A stretch of DNA of 64,000 bases from Cardiocondyla obscurior (GCF_019399895.1 NC_091864.1:10766001-10830000); one strand, 5' to 3'. Counted from the first letter of the stretch, positions 51,205-63,420 are shown. Made by a program: numbers and translations. The notes: generated by a model from the sequence alone, not told the origin.

Positions 51205-52158
51205 CGTGCTGGGCAAAAACTTCTGATAAAGATCCAAAGAGGTTTGCTGCGTTGCACGATTAAAGAATCTTGTTTTTCTGAAACGAGAATTACGAAAAAT
51301 TATTAAAACACGAGATCTTGATCACACGGCGACTTCTTGAACTTTTTTTCAACGTACTTTTAACATTAGAATTATATATTTAGTCGTATTGATGTACATC
51401 GTTCGAAAGGCACACAAGAATATCGAACTTATCTTATTATACTTTATATTTATCTACAAAATCCACTTAAGCCTAGAAAATTTAACGAAGTTTAGCTTCT
51501 AAGGAAAAATAAATATTGTATCCAAATGTAACGAAAATCGACAACAAAAAGAAAAAAAAAAGACTTAACGAATTGTGTTGGATTTCTTTTAAATTAAAAT
51601 ATAAGTTTCTTCTTTTTTTTAATTTAATTATGTTCTTTAAGTTATTAAGTCAAGATTATTTTAAGTTTCAAAAGTTTTAAAAAAAGACTACTTTTCCGGG
51701 AATATACAACGGCGATTGTTAAAATTATAGACATTTGACCTTTAATCATGACGAAGAGAAATTCGAGTTTCACAGGATACTTAACGAGATATGATAACAA
51801 GATTCTATTCTTCAAAATTATAACAGTTTCAACCTTGAGTGAAATCAGCTTATTAGCGAACAACCGTGTATGCTTTCAAGTACAATATATTAAGAATAAT
51901 TTACAAACTTGCTAATTGACAAATCACAGGCGCAACGGAAGAACGTGCGACGTTAAAAACCACTCGGAAACATTCGGAGACATAATTTTATAAGTGACTT
52001 AGTCCCGATAGCGAGGCGCATCTGACATTGGGCAAAACTTTGTTGCTACGAAAAATTTATTAAAATCAATGGACGGATAAGAATTTTTGCCGAAACAAAC
52101 GGTTGCAATTTATCTTCGTGGCGACTAGCAGCGTACCGCGGAGATTAATTCGACTCAC

Positions 52159-52232
52159 TTGTTCTTCTCTCGAAAGATCTTTTCAGCGAAACTGTTGACG
52201 TCTCGATCACCACTGCTGCCTTTCGTTCGCGC
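52159..52232 (-). other. Candidate 5' exon of the TRIM-NHL gene
   Basis: On the minus strand a strong donor GTGAGT follows 52159. The exon can join the acceptor TTTCAG at 51278-51283, and the frame then stays open into the coding exon. An in-frame stop (TAG at 52233-52235) comes before any ATG, so a transcript using this exon would start translation at 51204. I give 52232 as the upper limit of the open frame; the real 5' end is unknown. It is best read as an alternative non-coding first exon. Confidence 0.4.
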
Positions 52233-54527
52233 CTAGCTAAGTTGATGTTGCCTTGTTGACAAGGACTTGCCTTACGACAGGGTCATTTTGTAAAATATTT
52301 GGCGTTTCTCGTGAAATTCTATATAAACGCGAAAGCGGGATATAACTTCCCGATATTATCACATAACATTGACAAAATTATTTCTCTCCGTGCAAACGCG
52401 GCGAGCGTAGTGCTTTTCGTCGGGAATAAACGGGGCGGATTAATTGCACAGAGAAATACATTTGAAATGTATTTCCCGTTCGCCAACATTTTGCGTAAAC
52501 AATATTAAATTTCGCCAGCCGGTGGAAAATTTTCGCTCGCTCGCACGCTCATTTTTCGCCTAACGTGATAAGCAACAAGTAATTTTTCCCACGCTCAGGA
52601 TTAATCCTAAAATCTTAGAAAGCTCCGCTACCAACCGATCCCGCCGCTCTTGTTAATGCTCCGATTCAGCGACATTGCATCTTTTCAGACATAAATCCGC
52701 GAGCTTATCGATAAAAGTGCGTTCTAAATGCGGATATACGAGCGCGAAGAAGTGCTATTCTAATAACTATTTTTAAATGCTTTATAAATAACGTATCCTG
52801 TCTGAAATTAGCTCGAGGGATTCCTGTCGATAACGCGAAAAGAATTCCGTAGAAGTGTACCTTTTGATAAATCTACGAAATCGTTCTTTTCTCGGTCCGA
52901 TAAGAAGGACAGAATCGATAGCATAAAAGCAGACTCCTTCTAAGCCCGCAAGAATATTTTTAGAATAGAAAATAAATGGAGAGAGGAATTTATTTTCATA
53001 TTCGGGGAAACTCAAAAGAATCCTTTTCACCGCGGTACCTGGACTCTCATATAAAAGAAATCTAACGTCGGTATTTCGATATAAAAGACCTTTGTCGTCT
53101 TGAAATAACTTCCAACCTAATTATTATCTCATTAATTGCCACCGCGAGAAATCCGTGGTGTCCCGGCACCCTCCGTTCACCTCGAAATGTACACATGTAT
53201 ACGCGCAAAGTGGTGCGATAAACTGTCGTCCCTTATCGATCCGATACCGCCGGCACTCGTCGTGGCGGGTAACAATTGAAACTAATAAAATCCGCGAAAA
53301 GGATCCATTTTTTTATTTTATTTTCTGCTTGTTAATTTAAATCAATTTTTTTTTCACGCAAGTCACTGCGCCAGGACAAAGAATTATCAGAACCAACTTT
53401 CCAGAATTATCTGAACCTAGGGATGCTGCGAAGGGTAGCATCCTTAAGATCGCCATGGCGACCAAGGTCAGATCCGCTTTTCCTCTCAAGGGTCAGGAAG
53501 GCGGAGAAAGTAAAATGGCCGTGTACCTGCGTGCAGTTTCTTGAAAGGCAAAAAACGTGATCTCGCCCACTTTTGCCGGCCCAAGAATGTCCGTGGACAT
53601 GCGTGATCCCGGCAATATTTATCCCAAAAATACGCGAATCCGCTGTCTGGTCGTGTATCGAGCGCGGCTTGATCAAATTTCGTTAGGTATATCGAAACCC
53701 CTTCGCGCCGCCCGCGTATCGATCTGCGCACTCATCTCCGGGAATTTTCATACGTTTTTATAGCGGCATAAAAATACGCGATTCATTATGCCCGCATGCT
53801 CTTTGTGTAATACAACCGTTGATTGCGGACGGGATCGGAATTTCTCGATTTAAATACGAAATAAAAATTTTTAACGAAACGCCTAGCCCGCCCTTTGTTC
53901 CCTTTGCGTTCACATTTACACATCGCGTTTCTGGAATTCCTCGACAACTGATAACTAATAACAATTAATTGAATTATATTGAAATAAAAAAAAATTATGC
54001 TGAAGAGCGAAAGAGAATATAATATATTTTTTCAGAGAGTCCAAACAACGCGGAAAGAATTTTGTTTCTTTTTTTTTAAATTCCTAAATTGCGAAATAAA
54101 TTTTGTAACGTAATATATTTTTTTAAGAAATAAGAGCACCAAGGGCTTCGCATTTATAATCAACCTTAATTCCCCGCAAGACGTTTTACTTAATTATTTT
54201 TTTTTTTTTAATAACTTCATACATTTTGCGAGCTTGACTTAAAACCTCACGAGTTCCGTGAGAACCTCATACGGCGGGATTTTTGGTAGTAACAATCGCA
54301 AGATCTACCGGCTTCCTTTTCACCGGCTCTGAATGACGTTGCCTACCCACTTTCGCTCTCGTTTCGCGTTTCAATGCCACGGAAAACGTTTCCACGGTTA
54401 CGTGAGCAATGGGGAATCGCAAGGATCGTGACGTCAAATGCGATAGGGGCAAAAAGCGCGCGGCACGCGCAATATCTACGTGGAAAGCAAAGGTAGAAGA
54501 AGCAGGATAAAAAGTTTCAAGTCTCAC

Positions 54528-54691
54528 CTCTCGTACGTGCGACCTTCCGCGAAGGAGTCGTACTGATGCGTCGCGAGCATGTTTTCTCGGATATCTATGC
54601 TCGTACAGCTCTCCAGAATCACCGTCTTCAGCGACTGAACATTGACGTGGTACAGCTGGCTCCTCGTATCCGGCGGGTAGAATTTCTGCAT
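54528..54691 (-). CDS. Candidate upstream coding exon of the TRIM-NHL gene
   Basis: The minus-strand frame from the ATG at 54691 runs 54 codons plus two bases to a clean donor (GAGAG/GTGAGA). Third codon positions are strongly biased to C and G, as in the real exons. Phase 2 matches the open exon edge at 51277, so splicing across a 3.25 kb intron would add 79 residues before the MNQL start and give a 983-residue protein. Upstream (about 54700-54813) a different frame also looks coding (FKRYNERHF, LRELMVPVLT), one base out of step with this one. It could be a true first exon, a sequence error in a longer exon, or part of an unrelated or broken gene. I do not recognise the domain. Confidence 0.45.
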
Positions 54692-55259
54692 GTCTCGCGG
54701 GTGAGCACAGGAACCATGAGCTCTCGCAGCTGGGGTGGCCTGGTGGACGAGAAATGCCGTTCGTTGTAACGCTTGAACTCGGCTACTGAACAACCTGGCT
54801 TCGAGTCCACCAAACTGGAACCTCGTTCACCCTGCGGTCTTTCACGTTCACAAATTTTTAGTGCTACGATCAGTCCGTGATCCTACGATCGTCCGTGCCG
54901 ATCGGCGGTCCCGCTTTTTCCGTAATTAACGAAAATAATTTATTTTTGCGAATGGAGAAATTCCGCAAACAAACCAAGGATTCCCCTGAGCATTCGACAA
55001 ATAAAATTGCGAGATTAACGTACGGGAGATAATTGAACGATTGCCGAAGATGCACAACAAGCACGCGAACTTTTGAAGACGTTATCGAATCGGCAAAACC
55101 TGGCACGTACATCCGCGACACGTAACGCACTGAGCTTCTTCACTTCCGTCGTAAAACGTTTCTAAACCGCGACAGGGATAAAAAAAAACGCGTCGACTTA
55201 GGAATGAATAAAAGAAATTAGAAACCGAGTTAAAGGCCGCGAAAGGAATATTATCGCGT

Positions 55260-55960
55260 ACGGTCCACCGCGAGGTCTTCCGCGGCTTGTCCTCGAGCCA
55301 CCGGCACTTCGCGGTTTCCGCGCGCGTATTTTTGGCACAGAGATGTCAGGTGGCGGTCCGCCCGGGCGAGGAGCTCTCGCCCGGAGGGCACGAGCCGCAA
55401 AACTCACCCCCGAAGTGCCGTTCAGCGAGAACGACCCGGCGTGAAGATGCTGCGCCACGCGGACTACGACGATCTCGCGACGCGAGATAGCTCCGGCTGC
55501 GAGTCCGCCCGCGGTTTCTCTGCCGTAGGGAAGCGCGTGCCACCCTCTGACCGTCGAGCCGGCCGGGAGGGCTCGCGGGGGTTGAAACGGTGCCGTGCCG
55601 AGCCGGCGCGCGAGGAGCAGGACGTCCGCCCTTTACTCCGGCTTGCTCTGTCTCTGAATCACCCGTGTCGCCCACGCATCGGCGACGCCGGGGACTCTGC
55701 GTAGGTGAGTTCTCGCGAACCCCTTCCCCGGGGCCACCGCCATGCGGTTTTCTTACGGTACGCCTGCGCCCGGAAAGCATGAATGGAGGTGCCCGTTCAA
55801 TGCCGGGCGGCCTTTTATTTGCCCGCTCTCGGGAGCACTGCGGCATCCCGTCCTCCTTCCTCTCCCCTCGACTCCACCCCCGGTTGACGACGATAACGGC
55901 GGCGACGGCGACGGCGACGACGATGACCTTCAGGCGCAAGCCAGGGTCGATCGGCCCTCA
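55260..55960. promoter_or_regulatory. CpG-rich block, possible promoter
   Basis: A stretch of about 700 bases with very high G+C and CpG. It gives long overlapping open frames on both strands, up to 197 codons, without family-like content. A minus-strand donor-like GTGAGT occurs near 55400. Its place upstream of the candidate TRIM-NHL exon would fit a minus-strand promoter and 5' UTR, but this is inference. Confidence 0.3.
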
Positions 55961-57834
55961 TCCCGAGAACCAGGTGTTGCGCCGAAGCCGCGTTGCGGTC
56001 AGTCATCTCTCTCATGAGCACATGTCACGCGAATAGTTAATCATCAATGAATCATTAATTGCCAACGAGTCCCCAGCAGCCTCGACGCACTCAAACGGGG
56101 ATGATTTATGCGGCCGTCGTACCGGCAATGGAATCTGAATTTAACATCGTGATCGGGTGAAAAAGCCCTGTCGCCTCCGTGACCTTTACAAAAAACGAAA
56201 GAAAAGCAGTAAATGAAAAATGCTAGATATATTAAATTATTGACGAGCAATATCAACTATAGAGCTTACCAAATTAGTCCCAAATGTTCCAACAAGTTCT
56301 ACGTAAGCTCGCCAACTTTTTAGAGAGAGACCATTAAACATTCAGGGCTTCAAGGGGCTAAAAGACACTGTCAGCTCGACGGATCGGGTCCTGAAATCAT
56401 CTACATTTTTGTAGTTTTCAATCGTCCAAACTACAATATTTCGTCTCTGGTATTTGTATTCGGAATTTTTTCACGGGAAAACGAACCGTCGCTTTTTCGT
56501 CCGGACCACCCCACATTCGCCAGAGGGGCGCAAAGGGGATGCTAAGAATTAGCAGACGCAACTTTATGAATGGGCGGCTCGGGCGTGAGGGAACGCGTGG
56601 TGGAGGGGCGGCGGTGCCGCTTTAACGATCGAGCGCACCCCCTCGCCTCTTTTCATCCCCCTTTACCCCCGGGGGAGGAAGCAAGCGGCTTCTCTCTCGA
56701 TTCATCCCCCATCTACGCGCGCTTCCATTCTCTTCCTCCCTCCGATGACCACGCTCACACGTGCAATCGCACGGCCATGTCGGACTAGCCGGTTCACAAG
56801 ACCGCGGAGGGAAAGGGGTTGCACGCATGCAAATTCTCACGGGGGCGAGTGCACGCGTGCTCGAGGGTAAAGAGCACTTTCGCGCGGGTGGTCCAGCACG
56901 TCAGATGACGATTGAAATCGAACACATTGCCGGCCACATTTCGGCGGCACGCATGCATGCTTGTCGCGAGATATATCGAGTTTAATTTTGATACAGAAGT
57001 AGCCTGCAACCGAATCCGCGCGGGCGTAGCGGAATTAACACTGCTGGCAAACACAATAGTATAGCTAAACTCTACGCGAGATATAAATTTCAATTACGTG
57101 AGATACAATGCAGTACGAAATTCTTTTGTAAACCCTTTTTTTTCACAGCAACACAAACGTACGTTTTAACGGCGCAGTTATTTTAGCAAATATTGACAGA
57201 CGCAATGGCTATGATACACGGCAAAAACACAAACGAAACTGCGTCGTCAAATGAGATAATTAATTGAGTCGGAGTGGAAACTTTTAACGAAGAGTATAAA
57301 ATAATAAAGATTCTTATAAACGAATTAACATACGTAGAGAACATCCGTGTCGATGTATTATGCTTTCAGCGATATTTAACGTAATTTATTCCGCTACGAG
57401 AGACCGAAAGCGTCCGGAAAGTGATGGTATTCATAAAATTTATCGAACTCTACTTCGATTCCTAGGATACGATAATTCAGGTATGCTTCGAGTTTCCTCA
57501 TTGATCGTTACGAACGAAGTCGGGGTATCCATGGCCCTGAGGGGGTGAAAATCGCCTGTGGTGGTGGGTGGCTAGGACATCGATGAACGAATGTTCCCCA
57601 CCAAACCACCCCCGGCGGTGAGACCGTGGGAGTTTCCAAGGTCATCGCAAAAGCAAAACGTAGTACGACGCCTCCGCCGGGACGCCTTCGCGCATGAGAC
57701 GTAGGCGTGGAATGTAATATATATGTTCATCCGCAAGTAAGACTTTTTCAAATTGTCGATAGCAATTAACACGAGGTTTATCGTTATATTATTAATAGTT
57801 CACAAAATGTTCATTTAAAATACCTGTTTAGAAA

Positions 57835-57840
57835 TTTATT
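57835..57840 (-). terminator. Candidate poly(A) signal for MCM4
   Basis: The minus strand reads AATAAA about 280 bases after the MCM4 stop codon, inside AT-rich sequence. Confidence 0.45.
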
Positions 57841-58120
57841 TAGAAATAATATAAATACCCTGCCAAATTCTAGCCAGTACAATTCGAAAAATAATTGAAA
57901 AGTAGAAAAAATATTAATATAACTACATTAATCTTATGCCACTATCTGATATTAAAATGGTTTACTCTTATTAACGATTTTAAAAAAGATAAAATTATTC
58001 CGATATAAAAATATTTCATCTAGTATACTTTGTTGTAAGACTAATACTACAGACTATTAATTATGTTTATGCCATACCGTGATCACTATTCCAGAAAACT
58101 GATGCAAGAGTGAAATAATT

Positions 58121-61100
58121 TTAACAAACACGAATTGTATTCTTACCGGCCACAATCACAATACCGTCATCCTGCAATTCTTTCAGCGCATCTTCAAACA
58201 TTTCGCGTGTCACCAACTAAAAAATACAAAGCAAAATTAAATTAAACAAGCATTCTTTTCGTGACACACGATAGATGTAAAATAATATTGTAACAATGCA
58301 AATAGCATAAAGTTAATAGCAACTAAACGCAAAAATTAAGCAAAATCGATTAATTTACCGTGTTTGACGATTCCTTTAGTTCCATAAAAATTTTCTGATA
58401 ATTTAACGTCGGTGCCTTGTCCTTGCCCTTGATGAGCTTTTTCAATGCTTCGACTAACTCTTGCCTACGCTTTCTCGCTGCTAATGACATGCCAGTAGTC
58501 AAAATACTAATATCAATTTTACCGCTTAGTGGATCGATGGCAGACTGTTTTAACGCTTCTCGATGTAATCTTGCAACAATTATAAATTACATTATTACAA
58601 ATACTTCAAATATTTAGCTTTATATATTATTATTAATTATACATTGCCTCTTACCTCCAAGCTTCTTCAACGTCCTTGATCTCCACAACGTTGCTGAATC
58701 GCATTTTAGCGTGTGCTTCGGCAAGTCTTATCAACGACTCCAATTGTCGAGGATAAGCCGTGATTTGCCCGTGACCGCTCCCTACTCTGCGCATATCGAC
58801 GTAAGCCTGAATCAACCTTTGTTGACTCTCTTCATTGAGAACGGGCTGGACGTGCTCTTTAGCATAGGCAATATAATCTCGCAAAATACTCATATCCACA
58901 ATGTCGTCTTCTTCCTCCAAATCGGATTTGTAATACAATGATACCAAATGCCTGGCAAGTTTCCTATCAAATATCTCGTCCTGCGGATCTAGCATTAGGA
59001 AAATTAAATCAAAACGTGACATCAACGTGTGCGGCAACATAACGTTTTCTATTACCTAAAAACAAGTATAAAACATTTAATTACAAACGTTTATCAGTTT
59101 GATATAAAATATATCGATCAATAAATATTTACAGTTTTATTTTTATTCCACTGTGACTCGCAAGGATTAGCCGCTGCCAGAATACTAGTTCTCGCGTTCA
59201 ATTGACAAATAATTCCCGCCTTCGCGATACTTAACGTCTGCTGCTCCATAACTTCGTGCAGTACTGAGCGCGTGCTATCGTTCATTTTATCGAATTCGTC
59301 GATGCAACAAATACCGTTGTCCGCGAGTACCAAAGCGCCAGTTTGCAATACTAACTGACGACTTTCGGGATCTTTTGTTACGAAGGCGGTCAAGCCTACA
59401 GCACTGGAACCTTAAAAAAAAAATAAATAATTGAATATTAAACACAAAATCAGATTTTAATATATTACTATCGAGAATTATTTACCCTTTCCACTGCTGT
59501 ACTGCGAACGCGGCACCAAATTGAAGACAAACTGTAGCAGTTGCGATTTACTTGTACCCGGATCTCCGCAAAGAAGTATATTGATTTCAGAACGGAAATG
59601 TTTTTTAGTTCGTTCGCTCTGTTCCTTCTTCGTGCCGCCAAATAATTGCAACAGTATACCTTTCTTGACATCTTCATTCTCGTAGATGCTGGGAGCAATA
59701 TGTCGCGCTAATCGCTCATATATGTCTTCCTTTTGCGACAGTAGTTTCAACAGCTCTATTCTTTCTGGTGGAAACGCATGACTCTTGCCATCTTCTTGCT
59801 CGTACAATCTATATAAACAATAAATCATTTAAAAAAATAGAAATATATTAATATAAAATTAATTAAAAAGTTAAAAATGTATGACGTGAATAATAATTAG
59901 TGTTATAAGAATCCATATAATAATTTGAAAATAAAATTAATTATTATACCTCTTTGAATCCTGTTTTCTAAAGTGCACCACATCAACGTGCGTTCTATAG
60001 ATAGCGCGTACGTTAGACATTCGGGGATTAACGCGGATTGGCATCGCGCGATATATACCGGTGACAGAAACTCTGTCACCTGGCGAGACAGCGTCAACTA
60101 AATTGTGGTGTGCAAAAAGTACAACTGTGTGAGGAGTTTGACCAGCTGGCATGTCATCTGGTGATTCTTGTAACTTTATCATTTGCTTGTCAGTAAAGTG
60201 GCTACGATTGTGTACCAAATTGAAGCAAAAATTATTGTTGCAATGAGTGCATACTGTAGGCTCGGCTATGTGGCCCCTATCAATAACTACAGTCGTCGTG
60301 AAGGAGCACACAATACATTTGAAAAATGCCTCTCGCATTTCTGGAAGAATGTTCGACGTTCTGATAACCATTCCAGTGACCGTGATCAATCTGTCTATGT
60401 CCTCTGGATTCAAAAGACGCATGCTCCTGGTCCGCGTAACGTTATACGGACGCACTTGAATTGAGTGTTCCAATGTTCCCCCAGGAAATTTCTCGAAGAA
60501 TATTTCGTTCGCGGTCAGATCAAATGCTGGTATAACTTCCTGCGGATACAATACTAACTGATTGTAGAGCTGTGCATCAAATGCCTCAAGATGAGCGCAG
60601 TTCACGTTAAAGTAAGGGTCATTCAGTATATTTATTTCTTCAAGTTTCTGCATGTAGAGTGGCTCTGCTAAATTCATATTTTCAGGCAGTTCATCGTTCT
60701 CTGCTTCAGGATCAATAAAAAATGAAATAAATCGTCTGAATTGCTGCTTGATGTGATTCACCACGACATTTGTGCCCCAAATTGTGAGCTGTGGACCATT
60801 CTCAGTCTCAGATGTTCTTTCCCCATCTTCATCATTCTCTGGTATCTGCCAATAAAATATATTTATTAATTTAATCCAATAATTATATCTATTTTAATAC
60901 AACAAAGTTTTTTTTTTATTTTTTTTTTTTTATTATTTAACTTACTGGTTCAGCTAAATTAACTTGTCGCACACGTCTGTCAGACTGAACGTCTGGTCTT
61001 TGTCGAATGGGAGTACCTCTGATACCACTGCGAGGTGTACGAATCGACATTAAAGAGCTAGGAGTTCCATAATTCAGCGGCGAGGATAGTTCTATCTCGC

Positions 61101-61568
61101 TCATGCCTGCGGCGAGCGGACTCGTCTGCGCTTGACGATTTGGAGAAGACAATGGTACAGAAGACAAACCTTCTGATGACGGCGCAATAGTTTCCTGTGT
61201 CTGACGGTTGACTCCCCATCGTAACGGAGTGTCTACGGGATTGTTTCCTGGTCTTCTTTGTGGTGTACCTACCGCAAAAAGTGAATCTAATATAATGTCG
61301 AACATAACGTATCGTTATTTGAACGAAAATGATTAATTGACAAATGTTTTACTCAACCTCTGACGGACCCGGCAACAGTAGGGGTTCCTGCGACCGAGGT
61401 AGTCCTGACGGAGGTCGGCGTTTGCTGTTGCTGTCTCGGTGTGCGGGTCGGCGTACGATTTGGCGTACGATTTGGTGTACGGTTCGGCGTACGATTTGGC
61501 GTACGGTTCGGCGAACGATTATCATCCTGCTGGGCCGGAGTCCTTGGCGGTCTCATGGGACTCGACAT
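58121..61568 (-). CDS. MCM4: DNA replication licensing factor MCM4
   Basis: MCM4 is a subunit of the MCM2-7 helicase that unwinds DNA at replication forks; Drosophila calls it dpa. Exons in transcript order: 61568-61358, 61268-60946, 60845-59950, 59808-59486, 59410-59133, 59055-58655, 58569-58359, 58216-58121. The joins are in phase and give 912 residues, against 863 in human. The surplus lies in the N-terminal regulatory tail, which carries a tandem NRTP repeat (residues 17-44). A C4 zinc finger sits at about 355-380 (CIVC, 18 residues, CTHC). The AAA+ core has Walker A GDPGTSKS (about 557-564), Walker B ICCIDEFDKM (about 617-626) and the arginine finger SRFDL (about 690-694). The winged-helix C-terminus ends GKNTIRVC. 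A donor-like GTAAGA inside GKN (58141-58146) is coding, because the frame reads on to a natural stop. The gene is divergent from FBXO28. Confidence 0.97.
61443..61514 (-). repeat. 12-bp coding repeat in MCM4 (SPNR/TPNR units)
   Basis: Six consecutive 12-base units code one SPNR, four TPNR and one TPTR (residues 19-42). The DNA copies are nearly identical on the plus strand, differing as CGTACGATTTGG or CGTACGGTTCGG, which points to recent unit duplication or strong constraint. Confidence 0.9.
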
Positions 61569-62004
61569 TGTCGTCGAAGATTATTCAATTCTGCTTTCAA
61601 ACTCGTCTGAATTAGGCAACTGGATCTACATATACAACTAACCTTGTAAACCGTCTCAATTTCCCGCGCAAATGCGACGTAAAGCCATGAACATGTACTG
61701 ACATATACTACTAAAAAGTGAAGTTATTTTGACTCGACGTCAATTGACTTCCATCACTACGAGCGGTAAAAACTTCTTGCGCGGGACATTGAAATTTGAT
61801 GTTAGTTCCCAAAAAATTCCAAAACGCGACGCTATCGTCGCCGATCGAGTCAATCAAGGTATAGTACTACTGTAGTAGTAGTGATGGGAGACTGGGAGTC
61901 GATAGTCGCGCATGCTCAAGAAAACCCGTCCCGTCTATCAACACTGGTCTGGGGCCTGGGACCCAGTCGCTCCACTTGCTAAATGGAAAAGAACATCAGT
62001 TGAT
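61569..62004. promoter_or_regulatory. Bidirectional MCM4/FBXO28 promoter with E2F-type sites
   Basis: A 436-base gap between divergent start codons. TTTCCCGC at 61660-61667 is a perfect E2F consensus (TTTSSCGC). A second core, GCGGGA, lies at 61781-61786. The 10-mers TCCCGCGCAA (61662-61671) and TTGCGCGGGA (61777-61786) are exact inverted copies. E2F control of MCM genes is well established. An in-frame ATG at 61912 could lengthen FBXO28 by 31 residues and would shrink this region. Confidence 0.6.
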
Positions 62005-63420
62005 ATGGCTGACGAGCAACGTAGGCGCCTGTACGAGCCCGCCGCGCGACAGGCGAGCGATAACGCGCAACTACAGCTGATAAATCTACCCGACGTTTGT
62101 CTGGAAGCGATTTTGTCTAACCTCTCCTACGATGAGATATCTAAATATAGGATTGTACGATCGCCATTTAGCGTCCAAGTCTTCCTTGCTCTGCCATACG
62201 CAACGTGACATTAATTTCGTCTTGTGCTCAGGTCTGCAGACAGTTTGACCAGATCTGCAAAAAGCTGCTCAACCGTGGCTTCATTCTCATGGAGAAGTAT
62301 CACGCGCAATGCCTCCGTACTGTCAAAAGCAAGTTACCGAGGAGGGAGTCCGAACGTCGGAGCCATCCTCTCGCGCGTCACTGCGATATCTTGACGGCGA
62401 TAGAAACGAGAATTTCTATGTTGTCAATGACGTTCATCAAGTATGTCGATCTCAACGTTTGCTGCTTCATTCCCGGAAAGGTAACGCATTTTTCCCATGA
62501 GTTGATTGTCCTTATTAACTTCGAGAATAAATATACATATATTAAAATAATTTTTTATGTCTATCTTAAAAGATAGACGCTTATTTGTATAAATTTAGTG
62601 AGCATTGTTTATAAGTTTGTTGCTCTTATTTTACCGTCAGGTAATCGACGAAATCTTTCGTGTTTTACGATTGATTCGAGAAACAAAAACCCCACCCAGA
62701 GCACATGAGATACTTCAGGAATTACGAGACATAAGTAGCATGGCTATGGAGCATTTTGATGAGAAGATTCTGCCAGATTTGAAGCACAACATCTGTACAT
62801 CCATGGTTGGCACTGTAAACTCATACGACCTACCTAGCGGTGTCATGATTTCTCACAATAGGAATATGAACAACTCCACACTGCCACATTGCAACAATCA
62901 TAGTATATCTTGCTCGGAAAAACTTAATCAGAGTTTTAAGAAAATTAACAATTGTACGAAAAAGAACAAAATGTTCTTCACATCAGTAAGAAATCATATG
63001 GCCATTATGAAACGCAGGCTACAGAGACAAGAGAATTTGGTATGGAAGCAAAGTTTAAAATTACATAGGCAGGCAAAAAAAATGCAGGATCAAGATGCAC
63101 AATTGGCCGAAATGAGAAAGCATCTTGAGGAATGGGAGCAAAAAATGGTCGATTTGACCAGCGAGGTGAGCCGAGCTCGAGAGGGCACACAAAATTCCGA
63201 TTCGTTAGAAAATTGTAAGCGAAAAGCTCATATTATTAACACCGACGCACAGACGCTTCAACAAACAAATGAATTACAAGCAAAGAAACGAAAACTCATA
63301 GTTGAGAGGAAAGCATCGAGTGATGCTCAGGATATGAAGTTTAAGAAATTTATGTCGGACTTACTTGCAAAAAATACATTAGATAGTTACTTTGTCGAAG
63401 CGTCGTCATGCCCGCGTTAA
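62005..63420 (+). CDS. FBXO28: F-box only protein 28
   Basis: FBXO28 is the substrate-binding subunit of an SCF ubiquitin ligase; in mammals it acts on MYC and topoisomerase II alpha. Exons: 62005-62154, 62232-62480, 62641-63420, in phase, giving 392 residues against 368 in human. The F-box spans about residues 24-66 (LPDVCLEAILSNLSYDEIS). Family-typical blocks follow: LPRRESERRSHPLARH, DILTAIETRISMLSMTFIKY, CCFIPGKVIDEIFRVLR, and AHEILQELRDISSMAMEHFD. The C-terminal half is a coiled coil (QDQDAQLAEMRKHLEEWE) with basic clusters such as KAKKRK-like AKKRKL that could act as nuclear localisation signals. I chose the ATG at 62005 (MADEQ) because the 31 residues added by the upstream in-frame ATG at 61912 do not resemble the family. 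The longer form is possible. Confidence 0.95.

Larger units (their letters stand above)
52233..58120. other. Region between the TRIM-NHL gene and MCM4
   Basis: About 5.9 kb, apart from the candidate exon at 54.5-54.8 kb. The first 2.2 kb is of mixed composition with short T runs. A CpG-rich block covers about 55.26-55.96 kb. Around 57.8-58.1 kb it becomes AT-rich, which fits the MCM4 3' UTR. No complete gene was found. It may contain further 5' exons and the promoter of the TRIM-NHL gene. Confidence 0.45.

Noticed and set aside
54628..54813. Serine-protease-like fragment (LRELMVPVLT, ETCRN)
   Set aside because: The resemblance is limited to a dozen residues. No catalytic triad residue or neighbouring protease block is present in any frame nearby.
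55346..55939. 197-codon minus-strand frame
   Set aside because: Arginine/proline-rich translation typical of high-GC random sequence, with equally long frames on the other strand. No homologous motif recognised.
58141..58146. Donor-like GTAAGA suggesting a further MCM4 exon
   Set aside because: Reading straight through gives GKNTIRVC and a stop, which is a normal MCM4 C-terminus, so no intron is needed.
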